The position numbers and the translations under genes are program-made. A DNA stretch of 64,000 bases from the NCBI GenBank assembly GCA_022747635.1, contig JAKTNV010000011.1, positions 14,412,475 to 14,476,474 of the forward strand, written 5' to 3'. This document shows positions 1 to 9,967 of the stretch, piece by piece. Source of the DNA: Hetaerina americana. Taxonomy: Eukaryota > Arthropoda > Insecta > Odonata > Calopterygidae. Under the pieces are notes generated by a model. That model had not been told where the DNA came from. It saw nothing but the letters and a program-made list of their open reading frames with translations, and did no database searches. How positions within the stretch are numbered: position 1 is the stretch's first letter; each line of letters starts with the position of its first letter.

Positions 1-38
<38 letters not shown>
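1..38. repeat. (TA)n microsatellite
   Basis: Uninterrupted TA dinucleotide run at the window edge; its true length cannot be seen. Confidence 0.95.
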
Positions 39-42
<4 letters not shown>

Positions 43-800
43 TCATTCTTCATCTCTGCATCCTTCCCTCCCCTCTTTATCACCGTCTTCATTATATCAT
101 TTTCTTTCTCAGCGTCTTCTCCATCCAATTGTCCTTCCTTCGAATATCTCTCAATAGTCGTCTATCTTCCCCTATGATTCCTAGAACCTTCCACATCCAT
201 AGAAGTTGAAAACAAATAACATGAGATGATATTTTTAACTCTGAGCATTGGAATACCGTTATAATATAGTCACATATCCCTGTTCAAGTAATTTTCAAAA
301 ACTCGTCAAATTGTAATTCATTCTTTGCTTAAAAGTGCCCTGCTCAATTTTTTTTCATTTTTTGGCTTATGATTTTTCACTTGCTTAGCTAATTAGACCA
401 AAATCACTGGTATCTAGGATTCAAAATTTTCTTTTAAATGGATATTTTTAATTCCAGATTTTATGATTTTTTTAGTGGAAATGATAACGAACGATTTGCG
501 GCCATCTTGTTAATTTTGGTCTAAAGGGAAAATGAATGTCGACGCTAGGGTCTAGTTAGTCCTCTGGCACCCAAGTGCCCATGTTCAGTTCGTTTTCTCA
601 GTGAGTCGTGTTGACACGTCCTCCCACGAAGCTCGTCCGTCGGGCAAAAATCCTCCCTTCACCTGAAAGACTCCGAGAAAAGCTGTCACCCGCCTTGACA
701 TCCGAATGTCCTCGGAGAGGTGGCGGGACATCCCCGGGATGGGGGATCGTGGAAGAGCAAAACCTCTCAGCAACCTTTTCAAGCAAAGAATAATCCATTT
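39..800. other. No gene seen; GC-richer island at about 530-790
   Basis: A pyrimidine-rich stretch at 50-190 could be a minus-strand RTE tail too decayed to place. The part at 530-790 is clearly richer in G and C than its AT-rich flanks. It is open for about 60 codons in several frames, but none resembles a known protein. Confidence 0.4.
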
Positions 801-1737
801 ACAGAGTATTTAAAAATATAAGCATTTGGTGAAATAAGAATAAGATTTATAAAAATAAAATTAATAGAAATAAAATTCCAATCAAAGCAACAGTAAAATT
901 GAACTATAAACAAATTAAAAATGGCGGTAAACTGATAAAACCGGAAAGTAGTTGAAAATTAATTTACTAAAAAGTCAGTATTTAAGTAAAATTAAAAATG
1001 AAAGTGGGTTAAATAAAAAAATTAATAAAAGAGGTAATATGCATTTAAGACAAGATTTAAATGTAAATAAACGGAAAAATACTAAAATATCCAAAAATAT
1101 AGTTTAAAATAAAAAATAAATATCCGTATGAAAAGGAAAAAAAGTAGTCAATATAAAAAATAAAAGTAGGAAAAAATTTCTAATTAGATAAATAAAAGGA
1201 AATTATTAGAATTATTAACAAATAAGTAATGTCAAAATTATATTTAGCAAAGCAATGGTGCAAAAAAATCATGCACCAAAAATTTAATATAGAAGTCAAA
1301 ATAAAATGTATAAAACTAAAACTAAGAAACTAAAAAAGGTTTAAGCCTAAAAAATAAAGTAATCAATCAAAACTAATATATTTAAACGAAAAATAATTTT
1401 TTAAACTAAAATTAAAATTATTACACCAACATTAATATAAATTATATCTAAAAACAATGGTTAACGTTAAAAAATATTTTTTTTAATTTCACAAAAACAT
1501 TGCAATGAAACAAGTAAGAGAATAATACTAAGCCTAAAAATAGAACGATAAAAAATTCAATGCATAGGTTTTTTAAATACAAAAAAGAAATGAATAAGTA
1601 AGTAATAGAAAAAACCAGAGCAATAAATATAAATATAAAAATAATTTCCCTAAGCCAATAGCCTCCCAAACAGGACACTTCACCCAACACGCAGACTAAA
1701 ATAAAAAGTTCACAGACAAACCGAAATCTTTCCCTAG
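801..1737. other. Very A-rich stretch without gene
   Basis: Strongly A-biased plus strand with many AAAATA-type words. The minus-strand open frame at 1448-1828 has a T-rich, Leu/Phe/Ile-rich translation expected from composition alone. I see nothing else here. Confidence 0.5.
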
Positions 1738-2589
1738 GGGTATTTTGAGGGGGGGGGGAGGGAAAATAGAAACCCTTTTGCATTGATTCGAGATTGATGA
1801 GATGGGGATCGGATGGAAGGAAGCTCAAGGTTGGCGGCAGTGGTTGTATAATGCTTGGGGCGATAGTTTCAGAGAATCGGTTTTTGGGTGTTTTTTTAAA
1901 GGTTCTTCCGAGAGGCTCCCTGTTTTTTTATTATCATGTTTTTATTTTTTTTACTCACTCCCTTCGAGCGAAATGGCCACGGTGGAAGTATAGGAAGGAT
2001 ACGGGAAACGGAGATTCACTGCCTTAGCGAGTGGCATCAGTATGGGAGTCGACCTTATTCCACTGCAATGAAAAAGAAACAAGTGGACGCCGCCGGCCTC
2101 CGCTTACCCTACATTTCCGATCTCCCCTGACCCAGGGTCCCACTTAATTGATCCCCCGCTAGGGTGCCGACGGAAAAGGGAAGGGATACCGGGTTCGAGT
2201 GAGTAATGGGGTGAAGAAGAATAAGGGGTGGATAGAGAAATCGAGCGGCTATAAGGGTAGAATTATGAGCTTTGGGGAGCTTTAAAATTAAGGATAATAT
2301 CCTTGAAAGGTGGTCAGTAAATTTCTACCCATAAACTATACGAGTATTAACACCATGAGAGGGTTTTTTTTCTGCGTTAGATTACTAGTCATTAATAGAA
2401 AATAAGGAGGTGATTGCTAGCATTGGGTATATTTATATTTTCATACCCTCGAGGTCAAGAATGGTTGATGTGAATATGGGATTCGTAATTTATCCGTCAG
2501 TCAAATCAGACAATTTTCATTCTCGTCGTAGCCTCAACTATCTTCGTAATAAGTATGAGGGGAAAAAGAAACTTAACTCTTCCACAGTA
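1738..2589. other. No recognised gene
   Basis: Starts with a G run near 1751-1759, then mixed-composition sequence. Short open frames do not resemble known families. Confidence 0.4.
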
Positions 2590-2594
2590 AAGAG

Positions 2595-2685
2595 TTAATA
2601 TGTCACGACCATGGTTTCGATGCTGCGCATCTTCATCCGGTGAGCTATGCCTACATATCCCCCCCAGCCCCTTGTTCATTTCCTA
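2595..2685 (-). repeat. Hairpin-type repeat arm (minus orientation)
   Basis: On the minus strand this reads GATGAAGATGCGCAGCATCG followed by AAACC. This is the same kind of 'GAAGA ... CGAAAC' core seen at 2770-2800, 25998-26035 and 44010-44050. With the plus-strand arm that follows it forms a loose inverted pair. Confidence 0.45.
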
Positions 2686-2754
2686 TTGGTCCCTTTACCT
2701 CTCCTTCCCCCACCTCTCCCCCGCACATCCTCTCCGCTCTTCCCCGAGAACGCC

Positions 2755-2850
2755 ATTCTGAAGAAGACAGCCGTGCTGCCAAACCTCAAATAACAAATTG
2801 TGAGTGTCCTTTCTTTGTGTCTCTATATTCTAAAAATCTACATCTGTGTT
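2755..2850 (+). repeat. Hairpin-family module ending at a TA microsatellite
   Basis: Contains a GAAGACAG core, then CAAATAACAAATTGTGAGTG and TCCTTTCTTTGTGTCTCTAT, then a 'aatctacatctgtgttt' segment running into (TA)n. The same order of blocks occurs at 26000-26100, so this is a diverged copy of that repeat. Confidence 0.65.
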
Positions 2851-2852
2851 TA

Positions 2853-2886
<34 letters not shown>
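2851..2886. repeat. (TA)n microsatellite
   Basis: TA run forming the left outer boundary of the 457-bp inverted repeat block. Confidence 0.9.
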
Positions 2887-2891
<5 letters not shown>

Positions 2892-3033
2892 ACACGAAAT
2901 CCCGCCAAACGGCGAATAAATACTCATATATACAGAAACAGATATAAGGAAAAGGGATAGGAACACATATAAAGGACGAACACAATAGAGGTGGGGAAGG
3001 CGGAATCGAACGGATCACAAGAGTAAAAATATT

Positions 3034-3108
3034 TCCTCAACCGGGACTCGAACACCGGATCTTTCCACTTGCCGGGCGGATGCTCTTAACCACTTGAGCT
3101 ATCGAGGA
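3034..3108 (-). tRNA. tRNA-like sequence (SINE-type head), copy 1
   Basis: On the minus strand this 75-mer folds as a cloverleaf. The acceptor pairs TCCTCGA with TTGAGGA (one G-T pair), the D stem GCTC with GAGC, and the anticodon stem TCCGC with GTGGA around the loop CCGGCAA. The would-be anticodon is GGC (Ala). Box A-like TAGCTCAAGTGG and box B-like GTTCGAGTCCC are present. The loop has C instead of the near-universal U33, and the T stem has one bulged T. GGC is also not the usual eukaryotic tRNA-Ala anticodon. It occurs in all four 457-bp units, so I read it as a Pol III-type head of a repeat, not a functional tRNA. Confidence 0.6.
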
Positions 3109-3490
3109 TAGTCAATTTACCCTGAGATCCGTGGGTCTAATATGTCGCCAAGCGCCCCGATTCTTTCAGCCAAGAGATGGCGTCAGGGGGCTGTTTCACC
3201 CACCAAAGGAGAAATAGACAATACACAAGGAAAGGAAAGGACAGTGGGTTAGAATTCATACAACATCATACAGGAAAGGAACAGTGCGTTTCGTGGCACG
3301 CATAGCCAGAAGAAAGAGATGAGCCACATTGGCCAAATACATATTCAAACACGAAATCCCGCCAAACGGCGAATAAATACTCATATATACAGAAACAGAT
3401 ATAAGGAAAAGGGATAGGAACACATATAAAGGACGAACACAATAGAGGTGGGGAAGGCGGAATCGAACGGATCACAAGAGTAAAAATATT

Positions 3491-3565
3491 TCCTCAACCG
3501 GGACTCGAACACCGGATCTTTCCACTTGCCGGGCGGATGCTCTTAACCACTTGAGCTATCGAGGA
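3491..3565 (-). tRNA. tRNA-like sequence, copy 2
   Basis: Identical by eye to the copy at 3034-3108 and offset by exactly 457 bp; the same reservations apply. Confidence 0.6.
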
Positions 3566-3950
3566 TAGTCAATTTACCCTGAGATCCGTGGGTCTAATAT
3601 GTCGCCAAGCGCCCCGATTCTTTCAGCCAAGAGATGGCGTCAGGGGGCTGTTTCACCCACCAAAGGAGTGTAATATGAGTATTTATTCGCCGTTTGGCGG
3701 GATTTCGTGTTTGAATATGTATTTGGCCAATGTGGCTCATCTCTTTCTTCTGGCTATGCGTGCCACGAAACGCACTGTTCCTTTCCTGTATGATGTTGTA
3801 TGAATTCTAACCCACTGTCCTTTCCTTTCCTTGTGTATTGTCTATTTCTCCTTTGGTGGGTGAAACAGCCCCCTGACGCCATCTCTTGGCTGAAAGAATC
3901 GGGGCGCTTGGCGACATATTAGACCCACGGATCTCAGGGTAAATTGACTA

Positions 3951-4025
3951 TCCTCGATAGCTCAAGTGGTTAAGAGCATCCGCCCGGCAAGTGGAAAGAT
4001 CCGGTGTTCGAGTCCCGGTTGAGGA
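3951..4025 (+). tRNA. tRNA-like sequence, copy 3
   Basis: Plus-strand counterpart of the 3034-3108 cloverleaf with the same C33, GGC and T-stem bulge. Confidence 0.6.
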
Positions 4026-4407
4026 AATATTTTTACTCTTGTGATCCGTTCGATTCCGCCTTCCCCACCTCTATTGTGTTCGTCCTTTATATGTGTTCCT
4101 ATCCCTTTTCCTTATATCTGTTTCTGTATATATGAGTATTTATTCGCCGTTTGGCGGGATTTCGTGTTTGAATATGTATTTGGCCAATGTGGCTCATCTC
4201 TTTCTTCTGGCTATGCGTGCCACGAAACGCACTGTTCCTTTCCTGTATGATGTTGTATGAATTCTAACCCACTGTCCTTTCCTTTCCTTGTGTATTGTCT
4301 ATTTCTCCTTTGGTGGGTGAAACAGCCCCCTGACGCCATCTCTTGGCTGAAAGAATCGGGGCGCTTGGCGACATATTAGACCCACGGATCTCAGGGTAAA
4401 TTGACTA

Positions 4408-4482
4408 TCCTCGATAGCTCAAGTGGTTAAGAGCATCCGCCCGGCAAGTGGAAAGATCCGGTGTTCGAGTCCCGGTTGAGGA
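4408..4482 (+). tRNA. tRNA-like sequence, copy 4
   Basis: Fourth copy, 457 bp downstream of copy 3, with no difference noticed. Confidence 0.6.
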
Positions 4483-4592
4483 AATATTTTTACTCTTGTG
4501 ATCCGTTCGATTCCGCCTTCCCCACCTCTATTGTGTTCGTCCTTTATATGTGTTCCTATCCCTTTTCCTTATATCTGTTTCTGTATATATGA

Positions 4593-4668
<76 letters not shown>
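4593..4668. repeat. (TA)n microsatellite
   Basis: Long TA run forming the right outer boundary of the 457-bp inverted block. Confidence 0.95.
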
Positions 4669-4671
<3 letters not shown>

Positions 4672-6485
4672 TATAAATGTATAAATGTATTTCATAATTT
4701 TTAAAAAATTAACGTCAAATTTTAATATGATCTTTCATTGTCCATGGAATATTTGGTTCTTCGGAGATTCTTTGCTGGATTTAATTAACTACTGAATACC
4801 AAAGGATTGCCAAATCGTTAAGAATGGGCGAGTTCTATTTATATATTAAGGAATGATTCCAATATATTTAATGCGGAATTTAAAAAAATACCCATTCTTG
4901 CCCTTTGAAGGTTTAAAGCATCATAGTTCTTTGCTGAATAATTGCTGGCGATAGAACACATGTCATGGAGATGGAATGATCACTTAATCGATCACATTCT
5001 GGATGAGTACCAGGTCCGTTGGAAGAGGAAAATAAGTAGGGGGAGGGGGGTTAGTGAAAAGATAAAGGACGTAGCCTAGAAGGGGAGAATAGGAGGCGAA
5101 GAAAAGTAGGAAGAGAGATAAGGAGTGGGTAGGAAGGGGATGAAGGAGTGAGTAGCGGAAATGAGATTGTCGAGGCGAACCCTACCAATTAGGGAGCTTA
5201 AAACGCGGAGATAACAACTGTTCGGGAGCAGTGGGGCAATAGGGTGGGGCTTAGGTTGGGGTCAAAACGCGGTGCATTGGGTTACGGGGCGGGTGATAGA
5301 TGGGGGAAGGGGTTGAGATGGGAAAAGGGGCTTCTCTGCCGTAATATCTCACGGTATTAGATAACAGAATGGATGCGGAGTGAGAGAAATGTTGTCCCAT
5401 GGGAGTGATCCTTAAACGGATGCGATTAAACATAACTTCGAACATTTCCTTTTGAGTGCTTAAAATAAGTAATATTACCGAAGCTTTCGACCTGTAAACA
5501 ATAACAAGTATAATGACGTCGGTTATCATAGCTCGTGATCGCAATATTTTTTATCTATTTTAATGTCAATTATAAAACGATCGTCCATTTTAAATTACGT
5601 AGTGAACTTTATATTGATAGGATATTTTAAAATTACAATTACTCTTCTTCATTTTTCACGAATTTATAGTTAAGAATAATATGACTAGAAACTGGACATC
5701 ATCATCTGTACTTAAATAAACGGACGGGCTTATTGAAGCTTTAAATGCGTTACTGAAATGTTTTAATATCATATACTTTTGAGGAATATTATCCATAATC
5801 TCCTCTGTTTATATTTATGGTTCTACTATATTTACGCAAAATGTCGTCTGATATGCTGTGATGTATAAATTGCCCATTTCTTTTATTCGGTTCAATAGGT
5901 ACTCATCACTAACCCGCCGTCATAAGGAGAGTGTTTATACGTCCTGGAGGTGTTCATCAAAGAAAATCGAACGAACCAGAAAGGCAACGGCAGGTCTGGA
6001 TAAGTGGTACGTAAGCAAAGCCAGCTAATTATGTTTTAAGACACGAGTGTATGACCCAGATGATTACTTACAGGATTCTTAATTACAATTGCTCCAATCA
6101 TCCTAACGACAAATATTGACAAAGTGAAATCACGAAGAACATATTCCGCTTATAATTATTGCCATGATTCTGAACGTAGAACTAATTAGAGCAAAAGTTT
6201 TCATAGTCTAAGACAATGCGTCTCCAGCTTTACATTTATAGTATACGTTCCGTCATTTTGAGGAGGAAGATGACCACACATATCCGTTTCATTTTATCTC
6301 TTGGGATATGCGATTTTAGAATATACATCGGTCAGAATTGAATCTCCTAATCCTTCCTAAGAAAAAGGATTATCATCAATATTTTCCAACTCTCAAGTCC
6401 ACGATCCAGATTTACTCTACTGAATATCCTAACATCTAGAGACCCAAGAGTGTACTAGCTGTCCGTAATTTGACTTAATCACTTA
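4669..6485. other. No recognised gene; purine-rich tract at 5025-5165
   Basis: AT-rich sequence with no similarity I can place. A G/A-dominated plus-strand stretch at about 5025-5165 stands out by composition. The 97-codon minus-strand frame at 5251-5544 resembles nothing known. Confidence 0.4.
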
Positions 6486-6487
6486 TT

Positions 6488-6800
6488 TTAGTGCCCTGAA
6501 AGCTACCGCAAGGGTGTGCTGCAGGGGGTGAATACACACAAGACTAATTTTGACCCAAATATTTTTACCCTTTCCGCGGTCGGACAATGTTATTCTGACC
6601 ATTATCGTTCGTGGTAAGATGGCATCTTAAATCTATCTGTTCTACACTTAATCTCTGTAATTTTATTGACATGATCTCGCCTACCATAGTACGATTGAGG
6701 ATAATAACACATTTTCAACATCACTGCTAAAGTGACATCCTTTCAATTTATGAAAGAGATGTAATCTGTAATTTAACCTACGCTCCATTGAGTATTTCCT
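6488..6800 (-). mobile_element. CR1/L2/Jockey-group LINE, 3' end fragment
   Basis: Read on the minus strand, this matches the 3' coding end and 3' UTR of the LINE family at 19845-21345 and 34165-34470. Shared parts are the block ending in GGTTAAATTACAGATT, the 'atgttgaaaatgt' block, and the terminal 'cacaccctngcgg' block. Many substitutions mark it as old. Confidence 0.7.
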
Positions 6801-6837
6801 AAATAGCTCCTCTATTTTATTTGGCTTTTCAGTATAT

Positions 6838-7065
6838 ATGAAAACACATTAGTCAACCCTTAGGTCGGTTTGGTTGGTGATGGTAGAGTTCACCCAATAC
6901 TAAGCCCCATACGGCGTGTGAAGTTCACACATCAGGGTAGGGGGGCCAGTTCCTTTCCCTGTACCGGTTATGGTTTCTGAGGAAGATCTGATACCCGAAA
7001 AATCACAAAGCTTGGGTGGAGCTGTAGGTGCCCAGAGAGGCTTGCCCGAAAATCGAACCCGTATT
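6838..7065 (-). mobile_element. tRNA-derived SINE, family A
   Basis: The minus strand reads a degraded tRNA-like head (GGGTTCGATT-type box B), then the 'ctctgggcacctgcagctcc' block, 'ccggtacagggaaagg', and the end 'accgacc..gggttga'. The same order is seen at 19048, 21372, 28330 and 29806. Boundaries are approximate. Confidence 0.75.
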
Positions 7066-7565
7066 ATAAATGCTCATATTTGGATTGGTTCTTATGGATA
7101 TTTCAATTATTTCTCCGCCATGTCTCCCTGGACTAATGTCAAAATCGAATAATTTTTTTGTGTCTAAGCTGGCTATTATTTTCCAATATTTGAACCTCCT
7201 CATTGTATTCAGTCCACCTTCCGTCACTCCGTGCTATCATTCAGCCACAATTATTAAAATTTCTGGCTCCTATTTTGTGGTAATAGCAGTCTTTCTTCTC
7301 CACTTTGGTCTTCCTTCTTCGTTTTGCACTTGTTTGATGCACTTTGCACTTGCACTTTGTGCAGATTGATTAGAGATTGCTTCTTATTTCAATAAATGTT
7401 TTAATTAGCCTTCTCATCTAGATTACATTCAGTTATATTAATAACTTTCACTTGCGATAATTTGCAATCAGGCTGATGAAAATTTTTCAGTAACTCCGAT
7501 TGCGTTACAAATGATGATTCGTGATTTTTGGCAGTGAGATATCTTTTCACATCGTTTTTGTTTTT
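7066..7565. other. No recognised gene
   Basis: AT-rich sequence. The 99-codon plus-strand frame at 7070-7369 has a hydrophobic, composition-driven translation and no recognisable motif. Confidence 0.35.
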
Positions 7566-7570
7566 CAAGC

Positions 7571-7850
7571 GACGTGGTAGCCTAATTTTCTGAGCGCTCG
7601 ACCGCTGATCAAAGGGTTTCGTGCGAGTATTGAGACCAGAGTCATCTCTTGGAGACTCACGAGCTTAAATCCTTGCTGTTAGATCTCATCCGATTCTGAA
7701 CTTAATTTTGACGGTGCATTTGTATTCCACGCTTAGTTGCTTGCGAGGAGGAGAGATAGCCTAGTGGATTGAGCATTCTATTGCTGATCGTTCTCTGATT
7801 TCGATTAGATGAAAGTTACGAAGACTCACGCATCATGTTAATCCTTTTTA
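7571..7850 (+). repeat. Two decayed tRNA-like heads in tandem
   Basis: Box A-like TAGCCTA...GAGC occurs at 7578 and 7757, 179 bp apart. Each is followed by a 'cgctgatc/tgctgatcg' anticodon-arm-like segment, a degraded box B, and a shared GACTCACG block. This looks like an old tandem pair of a further tRNA-derived SINE. Confidence 0.35.
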
Positions 7851-8169
7851 TTTATAGTTAGATAAGAACTTTCTTTCAATAACAAACGTGTCGCTAGGAA
7901 AAGGAAATGGTACACTTTGTCACCCTTGCTGTGCAATTTTCACATATTTTAAGGAGACTGGTACTGTTTGAGCAATGCTTTTATTGGTAAAAAAAACTAG
8001 ATTAAGAGGTAGTTTATTGTGGCAATGGCCCCGATTTAATTATATTTATTATTCCGTAGACGATAGGTGATGCTTGAGCGTTGAAACCGGTTGTACGCTA
8101 ATAAAGAACAGTGGAAAGTTACTTTGTATTCTTAATTTCATTAACATGAATTTCCACAAGGTTGAGCCA

Positions 8170-8660
8170 GAAACAATTGAAAATCCATTAGAAACTTTTA
8201 ATAAACGTTTTCTTAAAATCCTTATAAACATCCCTGTCATTAATTGCCCAATCCTATGCAAAGTTTCAATTTCCTCCTCTTCGCGAATGACTGTTTGTGT
8301 AACCCTATTCTTCTTCGTATCTCCCTACTGCGTTGACCTTCTTGGTCCAAAACACCTCCGAGATTGGTAAATTGTTCCGCCTGCTTTATTTTATGAAATC
8401 CTATTTTGATATTGAACTTATCCTTCCTCCTCTAAAACATCATAACCTTCTTTTTGTTTATATTTATTCTCGCCTCTTATCTTTTACATCGCCTTTCTAA
8501 TGCGCTCAGCAATACTTTCAACCCCTTGACTGACTTCAACGGAAACTAAAAAATGTATCTTCTTCAAACCTGTTTTTATGGATTCACCACCGAATTTCTC
8601 GTTTAACACCTCCCATTCCTCCTTATGCTTTCCCATTTCTTTTACAGTTCATAGTTAATG
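8170..8660 (-). pseudogene. RTE-type reverse transcriptase remnant
   Basis: On the minus strand, disrupted frames recover the part of the RTE protein just after the FADD motif. They include 'SVKGL..LLSALE', 'ININKKKVM', 'FTNLGGVLDQEGQ' and 'REIRRRIG', matching the order of the better copy at 25200-25500. Stops and indels are frequent. This is an old, 5'- and 3'-incomplete LINE copy. Confidence 0.75.
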
Positions 8661-9339
8661 TATTAATATACTAATTGAAAAAGGTAAAATGGTTTGGTGT
8701 CAATTTTTTTCCACGCTACGTTTCGCACCTCATTCAAGTAAGCTATAAGAAAAAAAATTTCGATTGTCTCTTTTTTCGCTCTTTGCCTTTCAGTTTTTTT
8801 TTCGTCACGTCGCTGTGCGATCGTTAAGTAGAAAGGGACGTGGCGGGTGGTTTGGGGAGTTGTGAGGTGGATAGCGGGAAGGCGGCTTGACGTCGTCTCT
8901 TTGGCTGGAGAGGGTGAGCAAGAAATTCGCGCGACCCGTACCTCTTTTGTTTTACGCCGCCATATCTCTTTCAGGCTCTCGCATCCCTTAGGAAGATGAA
9001 GTGGGTGTTTTTCACTTCATCTCTCAGTTAAGACACCCGCACCTAGCTATTCCTAGTCCCCTCGCACGAGAGAAAGATGGATAGTCAGATTGATGATAGT
9101 GGTCTTTGATTATGAGTAAAGATTAAAACTTTTAAAGGTATATTCTTACCCGGTCCCTCGTCTATATTATGAAAAAATATCTTGCATTATAATGTAATAT
9201 ATTTATCCCTAGTGTAATGGCTTGGGTAAGTGTTGATGGACCCTGAGGCTGTACCATGCAGTACTCTCCCACCTCTATCTCGCTCTCACAGTATTTTACA
9301 CCTCTATACATTATAATATCACCTCGTGTCGCAGTCTTC
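8661..9339. other. No recognised gene; GC-richer part at 8810-9080
   Basis: The segment at 8810-9080 is richer in G and C than its surroundings but contains no sustained open frame. Confidence 0.35.
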
Positions 9340-9590
9340 AGCATCCTAATGCCTCTCCCTTAATATCCCCTGCATCCATTTGTTCTGCCTCTTTTGAATC
9401 ACTCCCTAAAACCATCTACTCTCTTCCTCTAATATGCCTAAAAATTGGTCGTTTGTTTTCCTCTCGGTTAATTTTATACCTTCCATTCTTCTACAAGTCC
9501 ACATCTAATCATTATAAAACCTACGCGTATCTACTTGCCTCAAAGACCAAGTTTCCAAGCCACGCTACATAAAAAATGGAGTATAGAGAA
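9340..9590 (-). pseudogene. RTE-type C-terminal remnant
   Basis: The minus strand recovers the diverged RTE C-terminal block that follows the 'GAETWSL' region. It has a 'LGNLVFEA' counterpart, the basic KN/REENK block, and a '..AEQMDAGDIKGEALGC' tail. Heavily mutated. Confidence 0.55.
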
Positions 9591-9967
9591 GTAAAATTGC
9601 TTGACAGAATAGCTAAAGAGTGCAGTGGGCTTGCGAGTTCCTGAATTGGTGGTATACTAAGCCAGTGAAAAAATGCTTTTTTGTCAAAAAAAACCTAAGT
9701 GCGTAAAAAAGTGTACTCCCCGCCACAATATCGAATGGAAACATAAGCATGGGGATGCCAGGGCTTGAATAAAATTTAGTGTGAGTACGGAGGTTATCGA
9801 GGGAATATTCTTTGTGAGTACGAAAGTTCAGACATATGTTTGGAGATCGGTTGAAAGTATATTAAAGTATGTGTGAGCACACAGAAATGGTATATACTTT
9901 GACCGTTGGAAAATTTTGCAATTGTAAGCTGTTAATCTTCTTATGTAAATATATCCAAAACACCATA
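9591..9967. other. No recognised gene
   Basis: AT-rich; short repeats of a 'gtgagtacg' word near 9780-9830 are the only structure I see. Confidence 0.35.

Larger units (their letters stand above)
2887..3668 (-). repeat. Left arm: 457-bp unit, 1.7 tandem copies, minus orientation
   Basis: Unit starts recur at 2887 and 3344, giving a period of exactly 457 bp. The second copy stops at 3668. Each copy has an AT-rich end, a purine-rich segment, a tRNA-like 75-mer, and a GC-richer segment. The same unit is found in the opposite orientation immediately to the right. No protein frame is convincing: the repeated 60-70 codon frames here are simply the repeat unit read through. Confidence 0.9.
3673..4594 (+). 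repeat. Right arm: 457-bp unit, two tandem copies, plus orientation
   Basis: Mirror image of the left arm. The tRNA-like 75-mers lie at 3951 and 4408, again 457 bp apart. The two arms are separated by only 4 bases (3669-3672), so the whole block is a near-perfect palindrome of about 1.7 kb. The outer end runs into (TA)n. The module resembling GTGTTCGTCCTTTATATGTG recurs at about 4076 and 4533. Confidence 0.9.

Noticed and set aside
530..790. GC-rich island as a CpG-type promoter or exon
   Set aside because: Open frames in several overlapping frames, no splice signals or motif that I can support.
1448..1828. 126-codon minus-strand frame with membrane-like translation
   Set aside because: Strong A-richness of the plus strand produces Phe/Leu/Ile codons on the minus strand; no upstream signals or motif.
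3266..3475. Identical 69-codon frames repeated around 3266, 4041 and 4498
   Set aside because: They are the 457-bp repeat unit read in one frame; no start context, motif or codon bias supports a gene.
3034..4482. Four functional tRNA-Ala genes
   Set aside because: C33, GGC anticodon, a T-stem bulge and embedding in a dispersed 457-bp repeat make functional tRNAs unlikely.
2887..4594. CRISPR-like direct repeats
   Set aside because: The repeats are 457 bp with no spacers, and the genome is eukaryotic.
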